A stretch of 64,000 nt of DNA. It comes from Gillisia sp. Hel_I_86 (lineage in GTDB: Bacteria; Bacteroidota; Bacteroidia; Flavobacteriales; Flavobacteriaceae). Position numbers and translations under genes: made by a program. How positions within the stretch are numbered: the stretch's first letter is position 1; each line of letters begins with the position of its first letter. A model generated the notes under the pieces. That model saw only the letters and a list, made by a program, of their open reading frames with translations, made no database searches and had not been told where the DNA came from. The DNA lies in assembly GCF_007827275.1 (NCBI RefSeq), contig NZ_VISE01000001.1, forward strand, positions 682,001-746,000. The letters run 5' to 3'. Below, piece by piece: positions 17,898 through 27,362 of the stretch.

Positions 17898-19361
17898 CTA
17901 TTTTTCAAGTTGGCTTAAAAATTCATTTACAATTTTATAATCATCAAAATCAGATCGTACTCCGTTTACCTCCTGATAGGTTTCATGACCTTTTCCTGCA
18001 ATAAGAATGATATCATTTGGGTTTGCCAGCTGGCAAGCAGTTTTGATTGCCTGTTTTCTGTTAACCACTGTCATCGTTTTCTTAAAATCCAAGGGACCTA
18101 CGCCTGCCTCAACATCTTTCAATATTTCTTCCGGATCTTCGGTTCTTGGATTATCGCTGGTAAAGATCACTTTGGTGCTTAGGGCAGCAGCGATATTTCC
18201 CATTTTTGGCCTTTTAGTTTTATCACGATCTCCTCCACAACCAACTACGGTAATCAATTCTTCATTTTTGGTTCGAATAGCATTAATGGTTTCCAGCACA
18301 TTTTTCAACGCATCTGGAGTATGTGCGTAATCTACAATCGCGGTGATCTTTTTATTGGAAACCATATATTGAAATCTTCCGCTTACAGAATTCAACTCAC
18401 TAATAAGCCTTAAATTTTCCTGCTTTTCGAGGCCTAGCAGTTCCCCTGTAGCATAAATTGCCAGTATGTTATAGGCATTGAAATTTCCAATTAACTTTGT
18501 CCAAACCTCATCCCCATTTATCTTCAGAAGCAATCCGCCAAATTGATTTTCCAAGATTTTCGCATTAAAATCGGCAAAAGACTTTAATGCATAGGTTTTC
18601 TTTTGAGCTTTTGTATTCTGAAGCATTACCGTTCCATTTTTATCATCTCCATTTACCAAAGCAAAAGCAGTTGCTGGCAGCTGATCGAAAAACAGCTTTT
18701 TCACATCGCGATATTCTGCGAAGGTTTTATGGTAATCTAAATGCTCATGCGATAGGTTGGTGAAAATGCCGCCGGCAAACTTTAGCCCTGTGGTCCTATC
18801 TTGTGCAATCCCATGAGAACTCACTTCCATAAAGCAAAATTCAACTCCCTCATCATTCATCATTTTCAAATAAGAATTGATGGTCAACGAATCTGGGGTT
18901 GTATGCGATGCAGCATAGGTTTTTTCTCCTACCATGATATTTACGGTAGAAAGCAAACCAACTTTAAATCCCGCTTTGCTGAACAAATGGTATAATAAAG
19001 TAGCTACGGTAGTTTTTCCATTGGTACCAGTAACTCCAACTAATTTTAAGTTCTCTGAAGGAGAATCGTAATAATTGGCAGCCATGATCGCCAATGTCCT
19101 TTGAGAATTTGCGACTTGAATATACGTAACGCCATTTACGATTTGCTCTGGCATTTCCTGGCAGATTACCGCCAAAGCTCCTTGATTAACAGCCTTAGTG
19201 ATAAATTGATGTCCATCTGACACAGTTCCCTTTACAGCCACAAACACATCATTCAGTTCAACTTTTCTGGAATCGAATTGAATTGTATTCACGGTAATCC
19301 CGGTATTGCCAATTACGGCTTCCATAGGAACTTTATATAATATGTCTTTTAATATCTTCAA
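17898..19361 (-). CDS. murE: UDP-MurNAc-tripeptide ligase, probably meso-DAP adding
   Basis: 487 residues. It adds the third amino acid to the stem peptide. ATP loop TGTNGKTTVA at 111-120; YAHTPDAL; and DNPRTEDP, where DNPR marks enzymes that use meso-diaminopimelate rather than lysine. The start overlaps the ftsI stop by four bases. Confidence 0.97.
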   Translation of the reverse strand: MKILKDILYKVPMEAVIGNTGITVNTIQFDSRKVELNDVFVAVKGTVSDGHQFITKAVNQGALAVICQEMPEQIVNGVTYIQVANSQRTLAIMAANYYDSPSENLKLVGVTGTNGKTTVATLLYHLFSKAGFKVGLLSTVNIMVGEKTYAASHTTPDSLTINSYLKMMNDEGVEFCFMEVSSHGIAQDRTTGLKFAGGIFTNLSHEHLDYHKTFAEYRDVKKLFFDQLPATAFALVNGDDKNGTVMLQNTKAQKKTYALKSFADFNAKILENQFGGLLLKINGDEVWTKLIGNFNAYNILAIYATGELLGLEKQENLRLISELNSVSGRFQYMVSNKKITAIVDYAHTPDALKNVLETINAIRTKNEELITVVGCGGDRDKTKRPKMGNIAAALSTKVIFTSDNPRTEDPEEILKDVEAGVGPLDFKKTMTVVNRKQAIKTACQLANPNDIILIAGKGHETYQEVNGVRSDFDDYKIVNEFLSQLEK

Positions 19362-21364
19362 CTTAAACTAAGTGCTACTTGTTGATTATTCTTGATTTTT
19401 TGTCCCGCAGGGATCGATTGATTTTTCACTTTGCCCTCGCCATTAATACGTACCGATAATCCTAAGTTTTCCAATAAAGAAAGTGCATCCATAGCTGGCA
19501 TTCCCACCACATTTGGCATCAATTTTTTAGTGCTTTGGGCTGCTGCAAAGTATTTTTCGAAATCTTTAGAACTTGCATCATTTTTTACTTTTAGAGATTC
19601 TATGGTATCTTCAATAGGAGTATCTGTATAAATTTTTTGAGCAATTCTTTTGAAGACCGGTCCGCTAACATCGGCTCCATAATATCCTACTTTATTGTTA
19701 GGCTTATGAATAATTACGATGCTTGTATACTTTGGATTGTCCGCAGGAAAATACCCCACAAAGGAAGAAATGTACCTTTTGTTCGAGTTCCAATCTTTCA
19801 TCCAATATTCAGTTTGTGCAGTTCCGGTTTTACCGGCCATAGAGAAATTAGAGGAATATAAGCTCTTAGCAGTACCTCGTACTACCACGTTCTCCATCAT
19901 TGCTTTCACCTTATTTACCGTTTCTTGAGAGCAGATTGCCGGATTCAGCACAGTTAATTCATTTTTCTCTATCACTTTATCCCACTCCCGCACTTCTTTG
20001 ATAAAACGGGGTTTTAGCAATACCCCATTATTTGCAATTGCATTATAAAAGGCCAAGGTTTGCAAAGGTGTAATTTGAATACTTCCATAGCCATACGCCA
20101 TCCAGGGCAAAGAAAGTCCGGACCATTTTTTATCACCGGGCTTTGGAATGTACGGCTCACCCTCTCCTTTAATAGAGATCCCTAATTTTTGGTTCAGGTT
20201 CATTCTATTCAAACCATCAATGAATTTCTGGGGCTTGTCTTTATAATTATCGTAGATCAATTTTACCACTCCCACATTCGAAGAAACCTCAAAAGCCTTG
20301 GCCGCAGATATTTTTCCATATCCGCCGCGATGTGAATCCCTTACTTTATAACCGCGCACGCTCATTATTCCATTTTCCGTGTCCACAATTGTACTGGTAT
20401 CTATCACTTTATCCTCTAAAGCAACCACCAATGCCATTAATTTAAATGTGGATCCTGGTTCATGAGTTTCGCCAACTGCATAGTTTAGCTTTTCGTAATA
20501 TTTTCCTTTAGAAGTTCTGCCAAGGTTAGAAATAGCTTTTATCTCACCTGTTTTGGTTTCCATAACCACCACGGTTCCATGATCCGCTTCATATTTTTCT
20601 AACTGGGCCAACAATGCATGATGCGCTATATCCTGGATGTTCACATCTATGGTAGAGATAACATCATACCCATCTTTTGGCTCTACTTCATTATTATCAC
20701 TTATCGGCTTCCATTGGCCTTTCGCGATTTTTTGCTTCAGCCTATGTCCATCTGTTCCTTCCAGAAATGGTCCAAAAGCCCCTTCTAAACCAACTCTTGT
20801 ATAATATCCTTGCTTGTCCTTTCGCTCGTAGCCAACAGTTCTGGCAGCAATTTCCCCAAGGGGATGTTCACGCACAGTTCGTTGCTCTACGATCATTCCG
20901 CCTTTATAGGTTCCAAGGTTAAAAAGTGGAAAATCTTTCACTTTCATATAATCTGAATACCCCAAATTTCTAGCGATCAAAAAATACCGATGCTTATTAA
21001 CCCTTGCCGTTCTTAGGGACAAGGCCCAATAAGCAGCACTTTTACCAAACATTTTATAAAGCTCTTTGGAAAGAGGCACTATGTTTTCTTCAAAATTTTT
21101 ATCAGTTACCGTAACCGCATCAAATCTTATATCGTACTTAGGAATGGACGTTGCCAATAAATTCCCATTGGTATCATATAGGTTTCCACGATTAGCGGGA
21201 ATGGTGAAATTTTTTAAAGTTCTCTCTTCGGAAAGCTGCTTATATTTATCCCCTTCTACGAACTGAATATTAAGCAACTGCACAGCTACCGCCACCGCAA
21301 AGATGAACATACATCCGGCTACAAAGTACAATCGGTTTAATATGTGCTTTTCGTTGGTTGCCAA
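19358..21364 (-). CDS. ftsI: Division transpeptidase FtsI (PBP3-type) with PASTA domain
   Basis: 668 residues. Class B penicillin-binding protein that cross-links septal peptidoglycan, working with FtsW. One N-terminal membrane helix (residues 12-32), dimerisation domain, then transpeptidase domain with STFK (305-308), SSN (361-363) and KTGT (512-515), so catalytic residues are complete. A single C-terminal PASTA domain (about 615-668, MPNVVGMPAMDAL) is present; E. coli FtsI lacks it. Coupled to murE downstream. Confidence 0.97.
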   Translation of the reverse strand: MATNEKHILNRLYFVAGCMFIFAVAVAVQLLNIQFVEGDKYKQLSEERTLKNFTIPANRGNLYDTNGNLLATSIPKYDIRFDAVTVTDKNFEENIVPLSKELYKMFGKSAAYWALSLRTARVNKHRYFLIARNLGYSDYMKVKDFPLFNLGTYKGGMIVEQRTVREHPLGEIAARTVGYERKDKQGYYTRVGLEGAFGPFLEGTDGHRLKQKIAKGQWKPISDNNEVEPKDGYDVISTIDVNIQDIAHHALLAQLEKYEADHGTVVVMETKTGEIKAISNLGRTSKGKYYEKLNYAVGETHEPGSTFKLMALVVALEDKVIDTSTIVDTENGIMSVRGYKVRDSHRGGYGKISAAKAFEVSSNVGVVKLIYDNYKDKPQKFIDGLNRMNLNQKLGISIKGEGEPYIPKPGDKKWSGLSLPWMAYGYGSIQITPLQTLAFYNAIANNGVLLKPRFIKEVREWDKVIEKNELTVLNPAICSQETVNKVKAMMENVVVRGTAKSLYSSNFSMAGKTGTAQTEYWMKDWNSNKRYISSFVGYFPADNPKYTSIVIIHKPNNKVGYYGADVSGPVFKRIAQKIYTDTPIEDTIESLKVKNDASSKDFEKYFAAAQSTKKLMPNVVGMPAMDALSLLENLGLSVRINGEGKVKNQSIPAGQKIKNNQQVALSLS

Positions 21365-21372
21365 AGGTCTAC

Positions 21373-21690
21373 TTAGTCTGTTATATTAATTTTTATTTTA
21401 TAAGGCGGCGTTTCCGAAGGTTTTACGCCTCTTGCAGCCATTTTATTGGTAATGGTGGATTCCATTTTAAGTTTCATAAGGGCAGAACGCATATCCACAA
21501 ATTCGCTTCGCAATTCGCGCACCTCTGTATTTAACTTAGCTATATTGTGCACCTTGCGCTCGGCACTATGCGAACAAGCGATCATTATAATGGCAAGAAA
21601 TGTACAGAACACAATAAATCGCCAGTTCTTAATCGCATCGTTGCTTATTAAAAAATCAGCTTTCAATATGTTGTACAATCCCTTTTTCAT
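21373..21690 (-). CDS. FtsL-like division protein
   Basis: 105 residues: cytoplasmic start, one membrane helix (FIVFCTFLAIIMIACSH), then a coiled-coil stretch with heptad Leu/Ile pattern (IAKLNTEVRELRSEFVDMRSA). This topology and the place between rsmH and ftsI match FtsL, which with FtsQ and FtsB activates FtsWI. FtsL diverges strongly, so the call rests on topology and position. Confidence 0.85.
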   Translation of the reverse strand: MKKGLYNILKADFLISNDAIKNWRFIVFCTFLAIIMIACSHSAERKVHNIAKLNTEVRELRSEFVDMRSALMKLKMESTITNKMAARGVKPSETPPYKIKINITD

Positions 21691-21729
21691 CCTTGATTTG
21701 CTATAAGTTGCTTCTGAAATTATTCAGAA

Positions 21730-22626
21730 TTATAACTTTAGTGCTATTCTTAATTTTGCGCTTCGAGCCCTATTATTTTTATAGATTTCCTCTGCGGAAG
21801 GAACTATTAATCCCTTTACTTTTTTAAACGGGACAGTTATATTTCCATAAAAATCTTTCTCAGGTTCCCCTTCAAAAAGCCCACTTCTTATATATCGTTT
21901 CACCAACCTGTCTTCTAAGGAGTGATAAGAAATAAGGCTTATTCTTCCACCTTTATCCAGCAGTTCTTCGGTTTGCAATAGAAATTCCTTAAGAACCTCA
22001 ATCTCTTGATTCACCTCTATACGAATTGCCTGATAGATCTGGGCCAATATTTTATGCTCCTTTTCCTTAAATAGAAAAGGCTTAAGCACTACTTTTAATT
22101 GATCACTACTCTCGATTGGGGCAACTTCCCTGGCCTTAATTATCTCAGCAGCAATTTTTCCAGCATTTCTTAGATCGGCATATTCAAAGAATAATTTTTT
22201 AAGCTGCTCATGATCGTACTCGTTGATCACTTCGTAAGCGCTCAAACTGCTTTTCTTGCTCATCCTCATATCCAATTTCGCTTCGAACCTGGTTGAAAAA
22301 CCCCGCTCTGCAACATTGAATTGATGAGAGGAAACCCCAAAATCCCCAAGAATTCCGTCCACTTTTTTTATTCCGTGGAACCTTAAAAAACGCTTAATGA
22401 ACCTGAAATTTTCGTTTATTAGCACGAAGCGAGGATCATCTATGGCATTATCCAACGCATCTTCATCTTGATCGAATGCAAATAATCTTCCTTTTTCGCC
22501 CAGTCGACTCAATATCTCAGAGGAATGTCCACCGCCCCCAAAAGTCACATCTACATACACTCCATCTGGCTTAATATTTAAACCATCTACAGATTCTTTT
22601 AATAAAACAGGGTTATGATACTCCAT
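21730..22626 (-). CDS. rsmH: 16S rRNA (cytosine-1402-N4)-methyltransferase
   Basis: From the ATG at 22626, 298 residues beginning MEYHNPVLLKESVDGL, the usual start of this family; a further in-frame ATG at 22638 would add four residues. It methylates C1402 of 16S rRNA. The SAM loop VDVTFGGGGHSSEIL is near residue 25, and ISYHSLEDRLVKRYI and NNRARSAKLRIA near the end are diagnostic. The start lies inside the mraZ end, so translation is coupled. Confidence 0.97.
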   Translation of the reverse strand: MEYHNPVLLKESVDGLNIKPDGVYVDVTFGGGGHSSEILSRLGEKGRLFAFDQDEDALDNAIDDPRFVLINENFRFIKRFLRFHGIKKVDGILGDFGVSSHQFNVAERGFSTRFEAKLDMRMSKKSSLSAYEVINEYDHEQLKKLFFEYADLRNAGKIAAEIIKAREVAPIESSDQLKVVLKPFLFKEKEHKILAQIYQAIRIEVNQEIEVLKEFLLQTEELLDKGGRISLISYHSLEDRLVKRYIRSGLFEGEPEKDFYGNITVPFKKVKGLIVPSAEEIYKNNRARSAKLRIALKL

Positions 22627-23080
22627 TAAAATCATCATTGCCCATAACTTCTTCAGCTAAATCTGCAAAATCATCGGCAGAAGCATCTATGGTGTTTTCA
22701 TATTTATCTTTATCCCAGATCTCAATAATGTTAATTGCAGAAGAAAGAACGATCTCCTTATCCATTTCAGCAAAACCAAAAAGATCTTTGGGGATCAATA
22801 AACGTCCATTTGCATCTACTTCCACCGTTTTAACACCTGCTGTAAATCTTCGTATAAAATCATTGTTCTTCTTCTTGAACCTGTTCAATCCATTGATCTT
22901 TTTCATCATTTCGTTCCATTCCTCCATTGGATATAATTCCAAACAAGGCTGAAAAACAGATCTTTTCAAAACAAAACCTTCCTGCAAAACCGGTGTCAGC
23001 TGTTTTTTTAATGCAGCCGGAACCATAAGGCGCCCTTTCGCATCAACTTTACACTCGTATGTTCCAATTAGATTTACCAC
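22613..23080 (-). CDS. mraZ: Transcriptional regulator MraZ
   Basis: 155 residues, two tandem MraZ/AbrB-like repeats: GTYECKVDAKGRLMVPAALK near residues 6-24 and TVEVDANGRLLIPKDLFGF near 85-105. MraZ binds direct repeats upstream of its own gene and regulates the dcw cluster. The predicted operator lies 32 bases upstream, overlapping the promoter. First gene of the cluster. Confidence 0.97.
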   Translation of the reverse strand: MVNLIGTYECKVDAKGRLMVPAALKKQLTPVLQEGFVLKRSVFQPCLELYPMEEWNEMMKKINGLNRFKKKNNDFIRRFTAGVKTVEVDANGRLLIPKDLFGFAEMDKEIVLSSAINIIEIWDKDKYENTIDASADDFADLAEEVMGNDDFNGVS

Positions 23081-23098
23081 TCAATAACTTTATAGAGT

Positions 23099-23106
23099 CA
23101 AATATA
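23099..23106 (-). promoter_or_regulatory. -7 box of the mraZ/dcw promoter
   Basis: The minus strand reads TATATTTG, matching TAnnTTTG. The mraZ ATG follows after 18 bases, so the leader would be only about 10-14 nt. The -33 position falls inside the MraZ operator repeats. Confidence 0.6.
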
Positions 23107-23112
23107 TTGAAA

Positions 23113-23142
23113 TTATTACCACATTTTACCACATTTTACCAC
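23113..23142 (-). promoter_or_regulatory. Predicted MraZ operator: three 10-bp direct repeats
   Basis: On the minus strand GTGGTAAAAT occurs twice in tandem (23142-23133 and 23132-23123), followed by GTGGTAATAA (23122-23113). A fourth GTGG lies at 23163-23160, 21 bp upstream. MraZ proteins are known to bind GTGG/TGGG-type direct repeats with 10-bp spacing ahead of their own gene. The boxes cover the -33 region, which suggests repression. Regulatory effect is inferred. Confidence 0.75.
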
Positions 23143-23338
23143 TTTGTTGATAAGTTTTTCCACCTATTGTACTGAAACACTTCTAAATACACCTAGTTCA
23201 TTATGTTTCAGACGCTTGGTTTTTTTTGAAAATTTTAGGTGAATTTTAATAGGAAAAATTTGTTTTTTTAAACCGGAAATGCGTTCCTCAATAAAGCTGT
23301 GTATTACGTAAAAATGATTATACTTGTGCTGAAATCGC

Positions 23339-23346
23339 TATATTTG
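23339..23346 (+). promoter_or_regulatory. -7 box upstream of the alpha/beta hydrolase
   Basis: TATATTTG matches TAnnTTTG, 25 bases ahead of the ATG at 23372. No good -33 box at standard spacing. Confidence 0.45.
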
Positions 23347-23371
23347 CGATTGCTAATTGCAAATAGCATTC

Positions 23372-24136
23372 ATGGAACACGATTTACAGCAAGAAGGAAA
23401 ATTTACATACCTGGAAAAAGGGGAAGGTACACCGATAGTTATTTTACATGGTCTCATGGGTGGCTTAAGTAATTTTGATGGGGTTGTGAATTATTTTCCA
23501 GAAAAAGGCTATAAAGTTTTGATTCCGCAATTACCACTTTATAACATGTCCTTACTTAAAACAAGTGTAGGCACCTTTGCAAAATATCTTAGGGATTTTA
23601 TAAAATCCAAGGGGTTTTCTGAAGTGATCCTTCTTGGGAATTCACTAGGAGGCCATATCGCCCTTCTGTGCACAAAGATGTACCCGGAATTGGTAAAAGG
23701 TTTGGTGATCACGGGAAGTTCTGGCCTTTACGAAAATGCCATGGGCGAGAGTTATCCAAGACGCGGTGACTACGAATTTATCAAGAAAAAGGCGCAAAAT
23801 GTTTTTTACGATCCAACAGTTGCCACCAAGGAAATTGTAGATGAAGTTTATTATACGATTGGTGATAGAAACAAACTGGTGAAAACATTGGCTATCGCTA
23901 AAAGTGCTATTCGCCATAATATGGCAAACGACCTTCCTAAAATGAAAACGCCAACGTGTATAATCTGGGGCAAAAACGATAATGTAACTCCGCCGGATGT
24001 TGCAGAAGACTTTAATAAGTTACTGCCGGATTCTGACCTCTATTGGATAGAAGAATGTGGTCATGCAGCAATGATGGAGCATCCAGATATATTTAATGAG
24101 CTAATGTTCGAGTGGCTTCAAAAGAGATCTTTCTAA
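23372..24136 (+). CDS. Alpha/beta-fold hydrolase
   Basis: 254 residues from the ATG at 23372; an in-frame TTG 15 bases upstream is less likely. HG motif ILHGLMGG near residue 25, nucleophile elbow GNSLGG with Ser91, acid in WGKNDNVTPP and histidine in ECGHAAMMEHP complete the triad. The layout is that of small carboxyl-ester or C-C bond hydrolases (MhpC/YbfF-like); the substrate cannot be told. No signal peptide. It lies 10 bases before engB in the same direction, a likely two-gene operon. Confidence 0.92.
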   Translation: MEHDLQQEGKFTYLEKGEGTPIVILHGLMGGLSNFDGVVNYFPEKGYKVLIPQLPLYNMSLLKTSVGTFAKYLRDFIKSKGFSEVILLGNSLGGHIALLCTKMYPELVKGLVITGSSGLYENAMGESYPRRGDYEFIKKKAQNVFYDPTVATKEIVDEVYYTIGDRNKLVKTLAIAKSAIRHNMANDLPKMKTPTCIIWGKNDNVTPPDVAEDFNKLLPDSDLYWIEECGHAAMMEHPDIFNELMFEWLQKRSF

Positions 24137-24146
24137 GGTTTAACCA

Positions 24147-24752
24147 ATGATAATAAAATCTTCTGAATTCGTAGTAAGCAACAGTGATGTTGCAAAATGC
24201 CCAAACAGTAAATTGCCGGAATATGCATTTATTGGCAGGAGCAACGTAGGGAAATCCTCACTTATCAACATGCTTACCGCTAGAAAAAGTCTCGCCAAAA
24301 CATCTGGAAGACCAGGGAAAACCCAGCTGATCAATCATTTTTTGATCAATAAAGATTGGCATTTGGTAGATTTACCTGGGTATGGTTATGCGCGAGTGTC
24401 AAAATCCATCAAAAAGACCTTTCAAAAATTTATTACACAATATTTTGAAAAAAGGGAACAAATGTTATGTGCTTTTGTTCTAATAGACAGTAGGCACCCC
24501 CCACAACCTATAGATCTGGAATTTATGCAATGGCTTGGAGGGCACGGAATTCCATTTTGCATCATCTTTACCAAAGCAGATAAACTTAAGCCGAACGCCT
24601 TAACTAGGAATGTAGAAGTTTATAAAGAAAAGATGTTGGAAATTTGGGAGGAGATGCCAGTGTACTTTACCACCAGTTCTACAAATGATCTGGGACGAGA
24701 AGAAGTGCTTAAATATATCGAGGATTTAAATACTCAGTTTATCTCCAATTAG
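24147..24752 (+). CDS. engB: Ribosome-biogenesis GTPase EngB/YsxC
   Basis: 201 residues, full length. TRAFAC GTPase needed for 50S subunit assembly. G1 GRSNVGKSS (30-38), G2/G3 region with DLPGYGYA, and G4 TKADK are all present. Ten bases after the hydrolase gene. Confidence 0.97.
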   Translation: MIIKSSEFVVSNSDVAKCPNSKLPEYAFIGRSNVGKSSLINMLTARKSLAKTSGRPGKTQLINHFLINKDWHLVDLPGYGYARVSKSIKKTFQKFITQYFEKREQMLCAFVLIDSRHPPQPIDLEFMQWLGGHGIPFCIIFTKADKLKPNALTRNVEVYKEKMLEIWEEMPVYFTTSSTNDLGREEVLKYIEDLNTQFISN

Positions 24753-24824
24753 GCCTCCATTTATTTTTGCTTAGAAATCGATCTTCAAAAAAGCAATACA
24801 TATCTATTTTTCGTCCAGAATACT

Positions 24825-24910
24825 TGTCACCCTGTCCCGAAGCATCGGGAGTTTTCAGGGTCTCCCCTAAACTAATCTCACTGGGATGCTGAAACGAGTT
24901 CAGCATGACG
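24825..24910. repeat. Dispersed intergenic repeat R3
   Basis: The element contains TGTCCCGAAGCATCGGGA (24833-24850) and a 21-nt hairpin at 24886-24906 with stem ATGCTGAA, loop ACGAG and stem TTCAGCAT, followed by GACG. It lies between convergent engB and rpsT. The remaining part of the gap 24753-25051 holds the rpsT terminator. Confidence 0.75.
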
Positions 24911-24993
24911 AAAAATCTGAATATTGCATTTAAGTAATACTGATATGGAACCATGCAATCAGGAAGCTATTCCAAAAAATCAAGCAACAAAAA

Positions 24994-25023
24994 AACTGCT
25001 GAAAATTTTCATTTTCAACAGTT
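24994..25023 (-). terminator. Terminator of rpsT
   Basis: Minus strand AACTGTTGAAAAT, short loop, ATTTTCAGCAGTT, then a T-run. It begins 28 bases after the rpsT stop. As in other terminators here, a C-A mismatch on the plus strand is a G-U pair on the minus strand. Confidence 0.8.
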
Positions 25024-25051
25024 CATAAAAACATTAAACACTAACGATATG

Positions 25052-25300
25052 TTATAGTGCAGCTACGTGCTTAGCCAACTTAGACTTCAAGTTTGCAGCT
25101 TTATTGTCATGTATGATATTGTTCTTCGCCAATTTGTCGATCATTGAAGCTACAGAAGGATATAATGTTTCAGCACCCTTTTTGTCTGCTTCACGCAATT
25201 TTTTGATAGCGTTTCTTGTAGTTTTGTGCTGGTAGCGGTTTCTAAGACGTTTGGTCTCATTGCTACGGATTCTTTTTAACGCTGACTTATGATTTGCCAT
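25052..25300 (-). CDS. rpsT: 30S ribosomal protein S20
   Basis: 82 residues, basic and helical, starting [15 protein letters not shown], the standard S20 signature. It binds 16S rRNA at the bottom of the small subunit. Its own terminator lies downstream and two tRNA-Glu genes lie just upstream on the same strand, which could share its transcript. Confidence 0.97.
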   Translation of the reverse strand: MANHKSALKRIRSNETKRLRNRYQHKTTRNAIKKLREADKKGAETLYPSVASMIDKLAKNNIIHDNKAANLKSKLAKHVAAL

Positions 25301-25327
25301 TACTAATGTATTTAATTATTTTTAAAG

Positions 25328-25399
25328 TAGTCCGTAGGGGAATCGAACCCCTGTTACATGGATGAAAACCATGCGTCCTAACCCCTAGACGAACGGACC
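25328..25399 (-). tRNA. tRNA-Glu (anticodon TTC), copy 1
   Basis: Minus strand acceptor GGTCCGT pairs with ACGGACT (first pair G-U), anticodon stem CATGG/CCATG around loop TTTTCAT gives TTC, and T stem AGGGG/CCCCT. CCA is not encoded. Identical to the copy at 25444. Confidence 0.95.
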
Positions 25400-25443
25400 G
25401 TTTTTTAATCCTGAATCCAGAATTGGTATTTCAATATTTATTG

Positions 25444-25515
25444 TAGTCCGTAGGGGAATCGAACCCCTGTTACATGGATGAAAACCATGCGTCCTAACCC
25501 CTAGACGAACGGACC
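25444..25515 (-). tRNA. tRNA-Glu (anticodon TTC), copy 2
   Basis: Base-for-base identical to the tRNA at 25328, 116 bases away in the same direction; the spacer between them is not repeated. The 248-base stretch 25516-25763 next to it shows no gene or clear signal. Confidence 0.95.
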
Positions 25516-25763
25516 AGTTTTTTGCTTTAATGCGGATGCAAAAATACAACTATTTTTTAATGACGCAAATGTTGATCTATATTTTTCTGAAAATAATCCG
25601 AGCTTTGCTTTTCTTCCACAAATCCAAACCGTCACAATTTCATCAAGCCCTCTATCTCCTAATGGTTTGACCTGTCCTAGCCAAAATTTACTCGTTTTTA
25701 GACCTGCCTTTTTAACCCAAAAGAAGACTGAAATTTTTCAATAAAGCAACAAATTAGTTTGCC

Positions 25764-27242
25764 TTAGTAAGCTTTGGCAAAAAGAACGCGCTGCGAAGAT
25801 GGATTTCCTGTGAAAACACACTTCCCTACTTCTTGTTTTTGATCCATAGGGATACAACGAATTGTAGCCTTGGTTTTATCTTTTATCTTCAATTCTGTTT
25901 CTGAAGTTCCATCCCAATGTGCAGATACAAATCCGCCTTTGGTTTTTAAAACTTCTTTAAACTCTTCAAAAGTGTCCACTTTTGTAGTATGGGAATCCCT
26001 ATAATCTCTAGCTCGGTTATAAAGGTTCTCCTGAATTTCAACCATAAGATCTTTTACTTTCTCCACTACCTTATTTTGAGAGACAAATTCTTTGGTTAAA
26101 GTATCTCTTCTTGCCAGCTCCACACTCCCCTTCTCAAGATCTTTAGGCCCTATAGCAATTCTTACCGGCACTCCTTGCAATTCGTATTGCGCAAATTTCC
26201 AACCCGGCTTATATGTATCACGATTATCGTACTTTACAATAATCCCAGCCTTTTTTAGGTCTGCTGCCAACTGATTTGCAACTACCGAAATTTGAGCCAA
26301 TTGCTCTTCCCCTTTATATATAGGAACTATTACAACTTGTATTGGCGCTAAATTTGGAGGCAACACAAGGCCTTGATCATCGCTATGCGTCATGATCAAT
26401 GCTCCCATTAATCTAGTGGAAACTCCCCAAGAAGTAGCCCATACATGTTCCAATTTTCCTTCTTTTGAAGCAAATTTCACATCGAAAGCTTTGGCAAAAT
26501 TTTGCCCTAGGAAGTGAGATGTTCCAGCTTGTAAAGCCTTTCCATCTTGCATTAAGGCTTCTATGCAATAAGTTTCTTCAGCTCCGGCAAAACGCTCGTT
26601 AGCAGATTTGGTTCCTTTCACAACCGGAATAGCCATGAAATTTTCTGCAAACTCGGCATAAATATCATTCATTTGTTCAGCCTCTTCAATTGCTTCTTGT
26701 TTTGTAGCATGTGCCGTATGCCCTTCTTGCCATAAAAATTCGGCCGTTCTAAGGAACAACCTGGTGCGCATTTCCCATCGTACCACGTTGGCCCATTGAT
26801 TTATAAGAATAGGCAGATCTCTATAAGACTGTATCCAGCCTTTGTAGGTGCTCCAAATAATAGCTTCAGAAGTTGGCCTTACAATAAGTTCTTCTTCCAG
26901 CTTTGCATCTGGATCTACAATTAATTTGGAACTATTTTCAGGATCGGTCTTTAACCTGTAATGAGTAACTACGGCACATTCCTTAGCAAAACCTTCCGCA
27001 TTTTTTTCTTCAGCTTCAAATAGGCTTTTTGGTACAAATAATGGAAAATAGGCATTTTGATGACCTGTTTCCTTGAACATCCTATCCAATTCGGCCTGCA
27101 TTTTTTCCCATATAGCATAGCCATAAGGTTTAATTACCATGCAGCCTCTCACAGCGGAGTTTTCGGCTAAATCGGCACTGATTACCAATTCGTTATACCA
27201 TTTCGAATAATCTTCTTTCCTAGTAGTTAATTTCTTACCCAT
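25764..27242 (-). CDS. proS: Prolyl-tRNA synthetase, archaeal/eukaryotic-type (type 3)
   Basis: 492 residues from the ATG at 27242 ([19 protein letters not shown], the usual start); the reading frame stays open 105 bases further upstream but that part is not protein-like. Class II synthetase that charges tRNA-Pro. Motif 2 region [20 protein letters not shown] and motif-like [15 protein letters not shown] are present, there is no INS editing insertion, and the end carries a C-terminal zinc-like domain region. This compact type is standard in Bacteroidota. Confidence 0.96.
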   Translation of the reverse strand: MGKKLTTRKEDYSKWYNELVISADLAENSAVRGCMVIKPYGYAIWEKMQAELDRMFKETGHQNAYFPLFVPKSLFEAEEKNAEGFAKECAVVTHYRLKTDPENSSKLIVDPDAKLEEELIVRPTSEAIIWSTYKGWIQSYRDLPILINQWANVVRWEMRTRLFLRTAEFLWQEGHTAHATKQEAIEEAEQMNDIYAEFAENFMAIPVVKGTKSANERFAGAEETYCIEALMQDGKALQAGTSHFLGQNFAKAFDVKFASKEGKLEHVWATSWGVSTRLMGALIMTHSDDQGLVLPPNLAPIQVVIVPIYKGEEQLAQISVVANQLAADLKKAGIIVKYDNRDTYKPGWKFAQYELQGVPVRIAIGPKDLEKGSVELARRDTLTKEFVSQNKVVEKVKDLMVEIQENLYNRARDYRDSHTTKVDTFEEFKEVLKTKGGFVSAHWDGTSETELKIKDKTKATIRCIPMDQKQEVGKCVFTGNPSSQRVLFAKAY

Positions 27243-27300
27243 TCCTGTTATTTGGCATAAATGTTGCACTTTTATTAGCGTTGTAGCTATTTTACTCAAG

Positions 27301-27334
27301 TTGCAACTAGTTAGCGCAAAACTAACTAATTTTG
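27301..27334 (+). promoter_or_regulatory. Promoter of the Gly/Tyr-rich lipoprotein gene
   Basis: TTG at 27301 and TAATTTTG at 27327-27334 (TAnnTTTG), with 23 bases between. The ATG at 27363 follows after 28 bases. Confidence 0.5.
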
Positions 27335-27362
27335 TAATGTTCAACAATTAAAACCACTGCTA

